From Pseudoalteromonas holothuriae (lineage in GTDB: Bacteria > Pseudomonadota > Gammaproteobacteria > Enterobacterales > Alteromonadaceae), in assembly GCF_945859825.1 (NCBI RefSeq), contig NZ_CAMAPC010000017.1, forward strand, positions 33,926 through 97,925: 64,000 nt of DNA, read 5' to 3'. Made by a program: the position numbers and the translations under genes. This document shows positions 1 through 9,287 of this stretch, piece by piece. The notes beneath the pieces are model-generated. The model did no database searches and was not told the origin of the DNA. It was given only the letters and a program-made list of their open reading frames with translations. Each line of letters opens with the position of its first letter. Position 1 is the first letter of the stretch.

Positions 1-2
1 AA

Positions 3-317
3 GCGTGTCGTGCTGATGCGCCTAAGGTGTCAGATGAAGAGTTAGCGGTACTGATCAAGCAAATTCCTGATTGGGTGCCTGAAGTGCGCGATGGCATTAT
101 GCAGCTAGAGCGTGTATTTAAGTTTAAAAACTTTAAAAAGGCGCTTGAGTTTACCAACCTTGTAGGTGCAATGGCAGAAGAAGAAGGTCATCACCCTGGT
201 TTGTTAACCGAGTGGGGCAAAGTGACTGTAACTTGGTGGAGCCATTCTATCAAAGGTCTTCATAAAAATGATTTTGTTTGTGCCGCAAAGACAGACGATG
301 TGTTTGCCGCACTGTAA
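3..317 (+). CDS. phhB: pterin-4a-carbinolamine dehydratase, 5' end outside window
   Basis: This enzyme dehydrates 4a-hydroxytetrahydrobiopterin so that the pterin cofactor of phenylalanine hydroxylase can be recycled. The frame is open from base 3 and reads ACRADAPKVSDEELA before the first in-frame start-like codon (GTG at 27), so the true start lies upstream of the window. The residues EEEGHHPGLLTEWGKVTVTWW contain the conserved double-histidine active-site region of the family. About 105 residues are visible of a usual 110 or so. A strong bidirectional terminator follows. The neighbouring phenylalanine hydroxylase gene, expected just upstream, cannot be seen. Confidence 0.9.
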   Translation, partial: ACRADAPKVSDEELAVLIKQIPDWVPEVRDGIMQLERVFKFKNFKKALEFTNLVGAMAEEEGHHPGLLTEWGKVTVTWWSHSIKGLHKNDFVCAAKTDDVFAAL

Positions 318-336
318 ATTGGCGTCAATATCTTAC

Positions 337-358
337 AAGGGCCTCAATTGAGGCCCTT
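337..358. terminator. bidirectional intrinsic terminator
   Basis: A perfect 9-bp stem, AAGGGCCTC and its complement around an AATT loop, lies between the convergent phhB and S9 peptidase genes. T-rich sequence follows on the plus strand, so it can serve both directions. Confidence 0.8.
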
Positions 359-373
359 ATTGTTTGTGACTTG

Positions 374-2689
374 CTACCAACTTAGTTCATACTCTTTTGG
401 AGGCTTAGCACCAAGTAAGTGCTCAACAAAAAAATCCCAGCGTTTGCGTACAAAGTAAGGGTTTTTATCCAGTACATGCCCCATATTTGGGTAAATCATA
501 AGTTCAAAATCTTTGTTTGCTTCAATCAGTTTTGAGGCCAACTGCAAGGTGGCAGCAGGATGAACATTGCTATCTAGTTCTCCGTGCGCCAGTAGCAGTT
601 TTCCTTGTAAGTGTTTGGCCATAGTAAGGTTAGATTGTGCATCCCAATGAGATGTAACGGGGTAGCCCATCCACATCTCGTTCCATCCGGCTTTGTCGAC
701 GCGAAAGTCATGATTGCCAGATGCAGCTACGCCCACTTTGAAAAAGTCAGGATGTTTAAACATTGCATGTGCTGTATCGTAACCGCCGGCACTAAAACCA
801 AAAATACCTACTCTGTTGATATCGATATATGAATGCTCTTTTGCTAGTTGCTTTATTGCTACAACATGGTCATCAGTCCCGCCTCCAAGATTCTTAAATG
901 AGTACTCATGAAATGCGCGCCCGCGTTTGTGAGTACCTCTACCGTCCATTTTTATAACGATAAAACCCAGTTCGGCAAGCGCATTCGCTTGTGTGCTATA
1001 GGTATTGAAAGATTTTGCGGTAAAAAAGTTGTGTGGGCCTGTGTAAATATCATCAATAATAGGATACTTTTTATTTGGGTCGAAATTGGAGGGAAGGTAC
1101 ATTAAGCCATAAAGTGGTGTTTTATTGTCACCTGCAAGTACCTTAAATGGCCTTGGAGGTTGCCAGCCAGTTGCAATTAATGCACTCGTATCAGCGCGTT
1201 GCAACTGACGTATTACTTTTCCTGTTTGACTATCGCGTAAAACACTCACTGGTGGTGTAGTGGGTGTTGAGTAAGTATCAATGACATATTTATAATCATC
1301 AGATAGTTGGGTGCTATGCTCTGCCGCTTCCGGTGTAAGTAATGTTAACCCAGTACCATCAAGGTTAGCTCGATATAGGTGTCGGTAGTAGGGATCTCTG
1401 CCAGCTTCTTTGCCTGAAGCTTCAAAATAGATGTGCTTACTTTGGCTATCTATCGCTCGGATAGCGCGAACAGTCATAGCTCCAGAGGTAATCGCATTTT
1501 TTAGTTTACCAGTGGTAGTGTCATAAAGGTATAAATGCTGATAACCGGAGCGCTGTGAACTCCATACAAAGGCGTTAAGTTCAGGAAGGTGCCAATATAG
1601 CTGTGTCCATGGGTCGACATATTTATCATCTTGCTCAGTTACTAAAGTACGTACCGTGCTTTGTTCAGGTATTACTTCGCGCATATGATAAGTTTTGTTG
1701 CCACGCTCTCTGTCATGATAAACAAAGCGCCCATTATCTTGCCACCACCCCCAAATCGGGCTGCCATAATAGGTCTGCATAACAGGAGGAGTATCCAGCG
1801 TAGTCACGCGAGCTGTTTTGGTATCAATTAAGATTAAATTAGCCATCGGGAGTTGCTCATCACCAGCCATTGGATAGTAGTAGCTGATAGCTCTGGGTGT
1901 TAGCCCTTTATAGGTGTTGGCTTGTACCAAAGTGAGCTTATTTGTTTTACTTCTATCTATTTTGTGCGTAATTACATATCGGCTGTTGTCAGACCACATT
2001 ACGCTGAAATTATCATCAGGGTAGGGTGTGCTGTTTTTAAAGCTAGCATGAGGGTTTGGGTGGGTAAGTGCATAAGGAAATAGCTCGCTACCATCGTGAG
2101 TTAATTGCTGCTGGGTACCTTGCTCAATAGAGTGAAGTACTAGGTTGTAATTATTAACTGAGACCTGCCAGCGACCATCTGGCGACAACCCTGAACTAGG
2201 CGTGTTTGGTTTTATGACCTCGCTACTGTTACATAAGTAATGGGTAAGATCACATTGCCACTGCTGTTCATTTAATTGAAAGTTGAGACTGTTAAGTGTG
2301 ATAATTGGTTGCTTAAGCGGTAGGTGAGTAGGGCCATTTACTTCAATGCCATGCTTTTCTATTGCTTTCATTAACTGAGTGTGATCAAAAGCAGGCCCTT
2401 GCAAATTGTTTTTTGCATCAACCATGATAAATTGATGGCCATTATTGGCGACTTGCTGGCGAAACCAAAACATGTCTTTTCCTGATAACCAGTGCGCTTC
2501 TAGCCAATTATTTTTTATTAAGGGTTTTAAATTATGAGGTAGAAACTGTTCAGCTCTATGATATTGCTCGCTACTAACCTGCTGATTTATAGTCATTGCT
2601 TGATTTGATGATGAGCGCATATTTAGGCATCCGCTTAAGGTTGCGCAAACACTAAGTAATATTAAAAGGTAATGGAGTTTTATCTGCAT
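374..2689 (-). CDS. S9-family (dipeptidyl peptidase IV-like) lipoprotein peptidase
   Basis: This is a predicted exported serine peptidase of the prolyl oligopeptidase / DPP IV class that trims short peptides, often after proline. The chosen start is ATG at 2689. A longer TTG start at 2704 is possible but would only lengthen the front of the signal peptide. The N-terminus is a hydrophobic signal ending in a lipobox (LSGC), so it should be lipid-anchored. The middle looks like the beta-propeller typical of DPP IV. The C-terminal hydrolase domain has GFSAGG (nucleophile Ser), an Asp in GELDSN and a His in NMGHV, completing the triad. At about 770 residues it matches the family. No operon partner is seen. 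Its precise substrate is unknown. Confidence 0.85.
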   Translation of the reverse strand: MQIKLHYLLILLSVCATLSGCLNMRSSSNQAMTINQQVSSEQYHRAEQFLPHNLKPLIKNNWLEAHWLSGKDMFWFRQQVANNGHQFIMVDAKNNLQGPAFDHTQLMKAIEKHGIEVNGPTHLPLKQPIITLNSLNFQLNEQQWQCDLTHYLCNSSEVIKPNTPSSGLSPDGRWQVSVNNYNLVLHSIEQGTQQQLTHDGSELFPYALTHPNPHASFKNSTPYPDDNFSVMWSDNSRYVITHKIDRSKTNKLTLVQANTYKGLTPRAISYYYPMAGDEQLPMANLILIDTKTARVTTLDTPPVMQTYYGSPIWGWWQDNGRFVYHDRERGNKTYHMREVIPEQSTVRTLVTEQDDKYVDPWTQLYWHLPELNAFVWSSQRSGYQHLYLYDTTTGKLKNAITSGAMTVRAIRAIDSQSKHIYFEASGKEAGRDPYYRHLYRANLDGTGLTLLTPEAAEHSTQLSDDYKYVIDTYSTPTTPPVSVLRDSQTGKVIRQLQRADTSALIATGWQPPRPFKVLAGDNKTPLYGLMYLPSNFDPNKKYPIIDDIYTGPHNFFTAKSFNTYSTQANALAELGFIVIKMDGRGTHKRGRAFHEYSFKNLGGGTDDHVVAIKQLAKEHSYIDINRVGIFGFSAGGYDTAHAMFKHPDFFKVGVAASGNHDFRVDKAGWNEMWMGYPVTSHWDAQSNLTMAKHLQGKLLLAHGELDSNVHPAATLQLASKLIEANKDFELMIYPNMGHVLDKNPYFVRKRWDFFVEHLLGAKPPKEYELSW

Positions 2690-2736
2690 AGTAAAGTAAA
2701 CCAAATTTTTGCTTAAGAAAGATGAATATCATGACT

Positions 2737-2752
2737 ATATACAAATGTATAT
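2737..2752. promoter_or_regulatory. palindrome upstream of the S9 peptidase gene
   Basis: ATATACA-AA-TGTATAT is a perfect 7-bp inverted repeat about 50 bp upstream of the peptidase start. It could be a repressor or activator site, but an AT-rich palindrome of this size may be chance. The regulator is not identifiable. Confidence 0.25.
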
Positions 2753-2950
2753 TGTATGCAATAATTTGATTGTTATTTTTTTGTCAGATATAGAGCAAGC
2801 ATTTATAAAGTTAGTTTAGTGTTACCAAGCCATTTATTTAATGCAACTAGGACTATCAACGTTAAGATAGCTATTCTAATCGTTGATTTTGATTGAACCC
2901 TTAAGGTGTGTTTTCTACGTTATCATCTGACTTACATAAAATACCAATGG

Positions 2951-3100
2951 ATGCAGGTTCTGCCTTGGGAAAATACTCGAATGATTGCTGCAAAAAACAC
3001 TCAGTAAAGATCAACATGGTTTAATATCGACGAGTATGCCTGAGTGAGAGAGCAACAGCGGCAACAATTAGAAATGGACTATTTAAGGCAGTAAGAACAA
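2951..3100 (+). pseudogene. possible decayed small ORF in the 400-bp gap upstream of folM
   Basis: The gap between the peptidase and folM holds no intact gene. Starting at ATG 2951, in the same frame as folM, the reading is protein-like (MQVLPWENTRMIAAKNTQ, then RSTWFNIDEYA, then VREQQRQQLEMDYLRQ). It is broken by stops at 3005 (TAA), 3041 (TGA) and 3092 (TAA). It may be a remnant of a short gene formerly ahead of folM, or chance. No family is recognised. Confidence 0.25.
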
Positions 3101-3838
3101 ATGAGCAAATATCAAAAAGTAGTTGTTATTACTGGTGCAGCAAAGCGGGTAGGTGCTTATATGGCGCGTTACTTTCATAGCAAAGGGTGTAATGTGATTA
3201 TTCACTACCAACGCTCAGAGCATGAAGCCCATGTATTACAAGATGAGTTAAACGAGTCACGCAGTAATAGTGCCAAAGCACTTGTAGGTCACTTTAATAG
3301 CTTGGAGGATTATACATCTTTTGCAGCAAAAGTGATGGCATGCTGGGGTAAGGTTGATGTGTTAATAAATAATGCATCTAGTTTTTTTCCGACACCGATA
3401 GGCTCTGCTACCCCTGATGATGCTGCAGGTTTACTGCACAGTAATTTAACCATGCCTGTTTTTCTTATACAGGCAATGGCCCAGACTTTAAAGAGTAACC
3501 AAGGTTGCGTTATTAATATTTTGGATATTTATGCTCACTCGCCACTAAAAGATCATGCGTTGTATTGTGCTGCCAAGGCTGGGCTTGTAAGCGTGACTAA
3601 ATCGATAGCTAAAGATATGGCACCTCAAATTAGGTCCAATGGGATTGCGCCAGGCAATATTATGTGGCCCACTGACTGTCAGTTAAATGCGCAGCAAAAA
3701 CAGCAACGTTTGTTGGCTATTCCACTACAAAGGCAAGGTCACCCTAAGGATATAGCCAAAGCTGCATATTTTCTTGCTTTTGAAGCTGATTATATAACAG
3801 GGCAAATATTGAATGTAGATGGTGGTAAAGCGCTATAG
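3101..3838 (+). CDS. folM: pteridine reductase-like short-chain dehydrogenase (FolM-like)
   Basis: This is a 245-residue short-chain dehydrogenase/reductase predicted to reduce dihydropterins (dihydromonapterin or dihydrofolate) with NADPH. The dinucleotide motif TGAAKRVG near residue 12 has the TGxxxRxG form typical of pteridine reductases rather than TGxxxGxG. The motifs NNASSF and Y-x-x-x-K (YCAAK) follow, and the C-terminus ends in the usual GQILNVDGG. A pterin recycling gene (phhB) lies close by, which suits pterin metabolism. The ribosome-binding site is weak. Assignment to FolM rather than another pteridine reductase is by similarity of motifs only. Confidence 0.75.
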   Translation: MSKYQKVVVITGAAKRVGAYMARYFHSKGCNVIIHYQRSEHEAHVLQDELNESRSNSAKALVGHFNSLEDYTSFAAKVMACWGKVDVLINNASSFFPTPIGSATPDDAAGLLHSNLTMPVFLIQAMAQTLKSNQGCVINILDIYAHSPLKDHALYCAAKAGLVSVTKSIAKDMAPQIRSNGIAPGNIMWPTDCQLNAQQKQQRLLAIPLQRQGHPKDIAKAAYFLAFEADYITGQILNVDGGKAL

Positions 3839-3932
3839 TCAGACAAGGCTATATCTATTGGTAGGTTATTTTATAAAGCACAAGCAGGGGTAATATAAAG
3901 GGAGAGCGATTCTCCCTCTATAACATTAAAGG

Positions 3933-4760
3933 TTACTCGTCAATTGAGCGAAGTAGCGCATTGATGCCGACTTTTTCACGTGTTTGTTGATCAACTTTTT
4001 TAACAATAATAGCTGCGTATAAACTATGCGAGCCATCTTTACTAGGCAATGAGCCCGGTACGACTACGGCACCTGCAGGTACACGTCCATAGTGGGTTTC
4101 GCCTGTTTCACGGTCATAAATACGGGTACTTTGTGAGATATACACACCCATTGAAATAACCGCACCTGTTTCAACAATCACGCCCTCTACGATTTCAGAG
4201 CGTGCTCCGATAAAACAATTGTCTTCGATAATGGTTGGGTTCGCTTGTAGTGGCTCCAAAACGCCGCCTATGCCAACACCACCGGATAAGTGTACATTCT
4301 TACCAATTTGCGCACACGACCCCACAGTGGCCCATGTATCAACCATGGTGCCTTCATCAACATAAGCACCAATATTAACGTAAGACGGCATTAACACCAC
4401 ATTTTTACCGACAAAGCTGCCTTGGCGAGCGATGGCATTGGGCACCACACGCATGCCACCTTGTTGAAACTGCTCTGGCGTATAATCACTGAACTTTAAC
4501 GGTACTTTGTCAAAGTATTGGTTAACACCGTCGTGCATGGGTTGGTTATCGCGAATACGAAACGACAATAAAACGGCTTTTTTTAACCATTGATGTACAA
4601 CCCATTCGCCACTGATTTTTTCTGCGACGCGAGCTGCACCCGAATCGAGTAGAGCAAGGGCTTGTGTAATGGCACTTTTAACGGGTTCTGACACCTGAGA
4701 TGGTGAAATACTATCGCGTTGTTCCCACGCTTGTTCAATAGTTAGCTTTAGATCTGACAT
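3933..4760 (-). CDS. dapD: 2,3,4,5-tetrahydropyridine-2,6-dicarboxylate N-succinyltransferase
   Basis: DapD transfers succinate from succinyl-CoA to tetrahydrodipicolinate in the lysine / diaminopimelate pathway. The 275-residue length is exactly that of the family. An N-terminal helical domain precedes a left-handed beta helix of hexapeptide repeats (for example VVLMPSYVNIGAYVDEGTMVDTW and GVGIGGVLEP), where the active site forms at trimer interfaces. A GAGGACG-like Shine-Dalgarno sequence precedes the start. It lies 11 bp after glnD and is probably co-transcribed with map and glnD, as in many gammaproteobacteria. Confidence 0.97.
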   Translation of the reverse strand: MSDLKLTIEQAWEQRDSISPSQVSEPVKSAITQALALLDSGAARVAEKISGEWVVHQWLKKAVLLSFRIRDNQPMHDGVNQYFDKVPLKFSDYTPEQFQQGGMRVVPNAIARQGSFVGKNVVLMPSYVNIGAYVDEGTMVDTWATVGSCAQIGKNVHLSGGVGIGGVLEPLQANPTIIEDNCFIGARSEIVEGVIVETGAVISMGVYISQSTRIYDRETGETHYGRVPAGAVVVPGSLPSKDGSHSLYAAIIVKKVDQQTREKVGINALLRSIDE

Positions 4761-4771
4761 AACGTCCTCTT

Positions 4772-7390
4772 TTATTCTGATTCTGCGTTTAACTTTTTCA
4801 TTAAATCACGATGCAATTCTGCTTTGTGCTCTTCGCTTAAAGCTTGATAATTTTCATCTGATACCACAAAGAAATCTTCTGCACGTTCGCCCACCGTTGT
4901 AATTCGAGCTGCATGAATGTGTAGTGAATTGGCTTGAAATACTTCGGCAATTTTGGTTAGTAATCCTTGTATATCAATCGCTTGAATTTCAATTAGATTC
5001 CTATCACTGCGCGCATGTGGGCGAACAATGATTTTTGGTTTGATATTAAAGTCTTTAAACCGTTGCGAGCGATTCTTCTTAAGTCGTATTTTTTTCTTAG
5101 GGCCTTGGAGCACCGCGTCAATACCTCTGCGAATTGAGTTTGCGCGTGTACTTGCAACAGGGTTACCACTTACTTCTAAAATCACAAAACTAAAAACCAC
5201 ATAACCATCTTTTGTTGTCATCACTTGTGCGTGTTGGATTTGCGCTTTTTTTGAACCGATGACACTGACGAGTTTGGTGAACAAAGTTGCTTCATACGGG
5301 CTATATACAAAAACTTGTGTACCACCATGCATTGGCTTTTCACTCACCACTACACTAGCTTGGCTTAAGTCTTTTGCTTTAAGTAAGTGTTCACTATGCC
5401 AAGAAATTTGCTGCTCGCTAAAAGCCGTAAAGTAATTTGCTTTAAAACGTGACCAACTTAAATCTATAAATTCTTCTTCATAACCTTTGTTGATGAGCCT
5501 TTGTTTTGCTTGATGCTTTTTATCGCGAATTTGGTCGCGCATATCCATCGGGTTTTCAAGGCCTAAACGCAGCGCCCGTTGCGCGTGTAAATATAATTCT
5601 CGTAAGAGTGTGTTTTTCCAATCATTCCAAAGGTTATCATTGGTGGCGCGAATATCTGCAACGGTTAAGCAGTACAGGTAATCAAGTTGACGCTCATTTT
5701 TTATTTGAGTCGCAAATTCATTGATAACATCTGGGTCGTTAATGTCTTTGCGCTGTGCGGTTACTGACATGAGCAGGTGGTTTTTAACCAGCCAAGCAAC
5801 CAGTCGAGCATCCGAATTGGTAAAACCATGCATTTTACAAAAAGCGAGTGCATCTACAGCTCCTAGCTCTGAGTGATCGCCGCCTCGACCTTTAGCTATA
5901 TCATGAAATATTGCCGCTAAGTATAGTAATTCCGGCTTATCCATGCGGGTAACGATTTCACTGCAGATCGGGAATTTACTGGGTTGTGTTTTATCAAAGT
6001 ACTGATAAATATTGTTAATTAACTTGTGAGTATGTTCATCTACTGTATAGGCATGAAATAGATCAAACTGCATTTGCCCAAAAATGTTACGCCACTGGGG
6101 TAAGTAAGCCGCGATTAATCCATGCTTGTGCATCAATGTAAACGCACGGCCCATACCATTTGGGTGTTTTAAAAGGCGTAAAAAAGCATCTCTGCACCCT
6201 GCGTAATCTTGTAAGTCACCTAATAACCGTCGACGCACTTGGCGCATGGTACGAATGGTACTGGGGTCAATATTAACAATTTCAGGTTTTTCGGCAATGT
6301 GCTCAAACAGCACAAATAATTGGTCACGCCTAAAAAAGACCGATGGGTCTTTCACTCGAATCTTATTACCTACCCGCTCAAAGTTTCTATCAAGTGGTAC
6401 GGGCATTTGTTCTTTGTATTCAGGAAGAATGCTTTGCTCGAAGTAAGACAGCAGCATTTGGTTCATTTCACGAACTCGGCTCATGATCCTAAATAGTCGC
6501 TTCATCATTCGCTCTACTGACGCTTTACCCTCTGCTCCAAAACCGAGTAACTCGGCGGCGTTGGGTTGATGGTCGAATAGCAATCTGTTTTCATTGCGCC
6601 CGGCAGCTAAATGCAACGCAAAACGAATATTCCACAAGTTTTCTATGCACTCTAACAGTTCTTGATATTCTTCATGAGTGAGGTAACCGTGACTGATTAT
6701 TTCTTCAAGCGTTTCGGCATGGAAATGCTTTTTTGCGACCCAGAAAATCGTTTGCAAGTCGCGCAAGCCACCAGGGTTTTCTTTGATATTTGGTTCTAAG
6801 TTATAGGCCGTACCATGACATTTTTTATGGCGTACTTTTTGCTCATTAACTTTCGCAATAAAAAAGTCATCGGAGCGCCAAATTGGTGTTTCAACGATAT
6901 GGCTTTTCAAGCGTTCAAATTCAACATGATTACCGCAGATCAAGCGGCTTTCTAGTAGGCTGGTGGTAAAGTGAACGTCTTGTTGCTTTTGTTCTAACAC
7001 CTGCTCGTGGGTGCGAACACTGTGACCAATCTCAAGGTTAAGATCCCACAGCAAAGTGACAAAAGTCTCTAAATTTACTTGTAGTTGTTCATCAGGAGGG
7101 GACTGCACAAGTAATAAAAAGTCAATATCAGAATAGGGGTGTAGCTCACCACGGCCATATCCACCAATGGCTATTAAAGCTATTTCTGGATTATGTGCAA
7201 GGCCAGTTTCGTTAAATAGTTTGATCAATAAGCGGTCAATGAATTCTGCACGTGCATTGATCAGATTTCGTACTGGCTGTTTAGAGAATTCGTTGTTTAG
7301 CCATTTATAGAAATAGACAGAACAATCTTTTAATTCGCAGAGCTGCTCGGCATCATCGAGCAGCTTTTTTACTTTATTAGGCAGTGCCAC
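4772..7390 (-). CDS. glnD: PII uridylyltransferase / uridylyl-removing enzyme
   Basis: GlnD senses glutamine and adds or removes UMP on the PII proteins, controlling glutamine synthetase and nitrogen gene expression. The 872-residue protein starts at GTG 7390 with GGAG upstream. The nucleotidyltransferase motif GGYGRGELHPYSDIDFLLL lies near residues 74-92. The HD hydrolase domain (IFHDIAKGRGGDHSE) is near 495-510. Two C-terminal ACT domains occupy roughly the last 180 residues (VFVYSPYEATLF and LIEIQAIDIQGLL regions). It sits 9 bp downstream of map and just ahead of dapD in one minus-strand block. Confidence 0.97.
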   Translation of the reverse strand: MALPNKVKKLLDDAEQLCELKDCSVYFYKWLNNEFSKQPVRNLINARAEFIDRLLIKLFNETGLAHNPEIALIAIGGYGRGELHPYSDIDFLLLVQSPPDEQLQVNLETFVTLLWDLNLEIGHSVRTHEQVLEQKQQDVHFTTSLLESRLICGNHVEFERLKSHIVETPIWRSDDFFIAKVNEQKVRHKKCHGTAYNLEPNIKENPGGLRDLQTIFWVAKKHFHAETLEEIISHGYLTHEEYQELLECIENLWNIRFALHLAAGRNENRLLFDHQPNAAELLGFGAEGKASVERMMKRLFRIMSRVREMNQMLLSYFEQSILPEYKEQMPVPLDRNFERVGNKIRVKDPSVFFRRDQLFVLFEHIAEKPEIVNIDPSTIRTMRQVRRRLLGDLQDYAGCRDAFLRLLKHPNGMGRAFTLMHKHGLIAAYLPQWRNIFGQMQFDLFHAYTVDEHTHKLINNIYQYFDKTQPSKFPICSEIVTRMDKPELLYLAAIFHDIAKGRGGDHSELGAVDALAFCKMHGFTNSDARLVAWLVKNHLLMSVTAQRKDINDPDVINEFATQIKNERQLDYLYCLTVADIRATNDNLWNDWKNTLLRELYLHAQRALRLGLENPMDMRDQIRDKKHQAKQRLINKGYEEEFIDLSWSRFKANYFTAFSEQQISWHSEHLLKAKDLSQASVVVSEKPMHGGTQVFVYSPYEATLFTKLVSVIGSKKAQIQHAQVMTTKDGYVVFSFVILEVSGNPVASTRANSIRRGIDAVLQGPKKKIRLKKNRSQRFKDFNIKPKIIVRPHARSDRNLIEIQAIDIQGLLTKIAEVFQANSLHIHAARITTVGERAEDFFVVSDENYQALSEEHKAELHRDLMKKLNAESE

Positions 7391-7399
7391 CGAAGGCTC

Positions 7400-8185
7400 C
7401 TAGTGTTCAATCACGCGTTCAATGGTTTCATCACTGCGCAAAGTGAGGATTTCTACGCCATTGTCAGTGACCAATAATGTATGCTCCCATTGGGCAGATA
7501 GACTACGGTCTTTAGTCACAACAGTCCAGTCGTCTTTTAACAGCTTACACTGGCGTTTGCCTGCATTAACCATAGGTTCGATGGTTAAGCACATCCCTGC
7601 CTGTAACGCTTCACCAGTACCTGACTTGCCGTAGTGCATCACTTGTGGCTCTTCATGAAATTCTTTACCGATACCATGACCACAGTACTCGCGTACAATT
7701 GAGTACTTAAAGCCTTCAGCATATTTTTGAATGGCAGCACCAATATCACCCAAGCGCACTCCAGGTTTAACCATTTTAATGGCAAGGTAAAGACTTTCTT
7801 GTGTGATTTCACTCAGACGCTTACCTTGAATAGATGGCTCACCCACATAAAACATTTTTGATGTGTCGCCGTGATAACCATCTTTAATGACAGTTACATC
7901 GATATTGATTATGTCACCCGCTTTTAGCGGTTTATCGTTTGGAATACCATGGCAAATTACGTGGTTAACTGAGGTACAAATAGACTTTGGAAAACCATGA
8001 TAATTGAGCGGGGCAGGCACCGCTTTTTGTTCATTTACAATATAATCATGACAAATAGTATTTAGCTCATCTGTGGTGACCCCAGGCTTTACATAAGGCC
8101 CAATCATTTCTAATACTTCTGCGGCTAAACGCCCGGCAATACGCATCTTTTCGATTTCTTCAGGGGTTTTTATCACTGCACTCAT
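7400..8185 (-). CDS. map: type I methionine aminopeptidase
   Basis: Map removes the initiator methionine from nascent proteins. I place the start at ATG 8185 (MSAVIKTPEEIEKMR), which has GGAG six bases upstream and gives 261 residues, the usual length. A 14-residue upstream extension is open but not family-like. Metal ligands are visible as the two Asp of IDVTVIKDGYHGDTS, His in GHGIGKEFHEEP, Glu in TIEPMV and Glu in WEHTLLV. It is divergent from rpsB, the classic gammaproteobacterial arrangement, and is the first gene of the map-glnD-dapD block. Confidence 0.96.
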   Translation of the reverse strand: MSAVIKTPEEIEKMRIAGRLAAEVLEMIGPYVKPGVTTDELNTICHDYIVNEQKAVPAPLNYHGFPKSICTSVNHVICHGIPNDKPLKAGDIINIDVTVIKDGYHGDTSKMFYVGEPSIQGKRLSEITQESLYLAIKMVKPGVRLGDIGAAIQKYAEGFKYSIVREYCGHGIGKEFHEEPQVMHYGKSGTGEALQAGMCLTIEPMVNAGKRQCKLLKDDWTVVTKDRSLSAQWEHTLLVTDNGVEILTLRSDETIERVIEH

Positions 8186-8242
8186 TGAGACTCCAAGTCG
8201 GTTTTTTAAGTTAGCAACAGCGCACAAATTTTGTGCTTTTCG

Positions 8243-8271
8243 TTGAGTTATGCTCTTTTATATGGTATAAA
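8243..8271 (+). promoter_or_regulatory. predicted rpsB-tsf promoter
   Basis: TTGAGT (8243-8248), a 17-bp spacer and TATAAA (8266-8271) make a good sigma-70 promoter. The GC-rich discriminator GCGCGCC just after it is typical of growth-rate-regulated (stringent) translation genes. It leaves a leader of about 175 nt before rpsB. Confidence 0.7.
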
Positions 8272-8277
8272 GCGCGC

Positions 8278-8454
8278 CGTCTTTTTACAAATATATCTTA
8301 CGAGGTTGTTTGTAGTTAAGGCAAACACATTATTCATACTAACACACACACATATCGACACATACACTTGGGTGCATGTCTTGGTAATTTACTAAGCATG
8401 TTGGTGCTATGGGATATGTGGAGGCTTAACCCTAAACAATTAGAGGAAATTAAA
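8278..8454 (+). promoter_or_regulatory. rpsB 5' leader
   Basis: The long untranslated leader precedes the S2 start codon. Known S2 feedback control acts on the rpsB leader in gammaproteobacteria, so regulation here is plausible. I see no motif I can assign with certainty. Confidence 0.4.
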
Positions 8455-9183
8455 ATGGCAAACGTTTCAATGCGCGATATGCTTCAGGCAGGTGTTCACT
8501 TCGGTCACCAAGCTCGTTACTGGAATCCTAAGATGAAGCCTTTCATCTTCGGTGCTCGTAATCGTGTACATATCATCAACCTAGAAAAAACAGTTCCAAT
8601 GTTTAACGATGCACTTCGTTTTTTACAGAACACAGCATCTAACAAAGGTAAAATTCTTTTTGTAGGTACTAAGCGCGCTGCAAGCGAAGCAGTTAAAGAA
8701 GCAGCTCTTCAAAGTGATCAGTACTTCGTAAATCACCGTTGGTTAGGTGGTATGTTGACTAACTGGAAAACAGTTCGTCAATCAATCAAGCGTCTTAAAG
8801 ACCTTGAATCTCAAAGCCAAGACGGTACTTTCGAGAAACTGACTAAAAAAGAAGCGTTAATGCTAACTCGTGAAATGGAAAAGCTTGAAAAGAGCCTTGG
8901 CGGTATCAAAGATATGGGCGGTCTTCCTGACGCTATCTTCGTTATCGATGCTGACCACGAGCACATCGCAATTCGCGAAGCTAACAACCTAGGTATTCCA
9001 GTAGTATCTGTAGTTGATACTAACTCGAACCCAGATGGTGTTGATTTCATCATCCCTGGTAACGACGACGCTATCCGCGCTATCCAGCTTTATACTGGCG
9101 CTGTAGCAACTGCTATCACTGAAGGTCGTGAAAGCAACATCGTTGTTCAAGCTGAAAGCGATGATTTCGTAGAAGCTGAGTAA
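8455..9183 (+). CDS. rpsB: 30S ribosomal protein S2
   Basis: S2 is a late-assembling small-subunit protein that helps recruit S1. The start is ATG 8455 (MANVSMRDMLQAGVHFGHQ) with GAGGA nine bases upstream. The open frame extends 87 bp further upstream but that part is leader. Signature stretches are YWNPKMKPFIFGARNRVHIINL near residue 23 and the central GGLPDAIFVIDADHEHIAIREA. The length of 242 residues is normal. Codon use is strongly biased, as expected for a highly expressed gene. It is the first gene of rpsB-tsf. Confidence 0.98.
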   Translation: MANVSMRDMLQAGVHFGHQARYWNPKMKPFIFGARNRVHIINLEKTVPMFNDALRFLQNTASNKGKILFVGTKRAASEAVKEAALQSDQYFVNHRWLGGMLTNWKTVRQSIKRLKDLESQSQDGTFEKLTKKEALMLTREMEKLEKSLGGIKDMGGLPDAIFVIDADHEHIAIREANNLGIPVVSVVDTNSNPDGVDFIIPGNDDAIRAIQLYTGAVATAITEGRESNIVVQAESDDFVEAE

Positions 9184-9192
9184 TTAGCTGTC

Positions 9193-9227
9193 ATCAAGTC
9201 TTCATCTAAATAAGGTGAAGACTTGAT
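9193..9227 (+). terminator. rpsB-tsf intercistronic hairpin (attenuator-like)
   Basis: A perfect 12-bp stem (ATCAAGTCTTCA and complement) is followed by ATTCTT. It sits between rpsB and tsf, where a partial terminator would lower tsf relative to rpsB. The U tract is short, so read-through is expected. Confidence 0.6.
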
Positions 9228-9287
9228 ATTCTTGAAGAGCGGTTATTCCGCTTCCCTAAAACAGATTTCATATTTGAGGATATTCTA

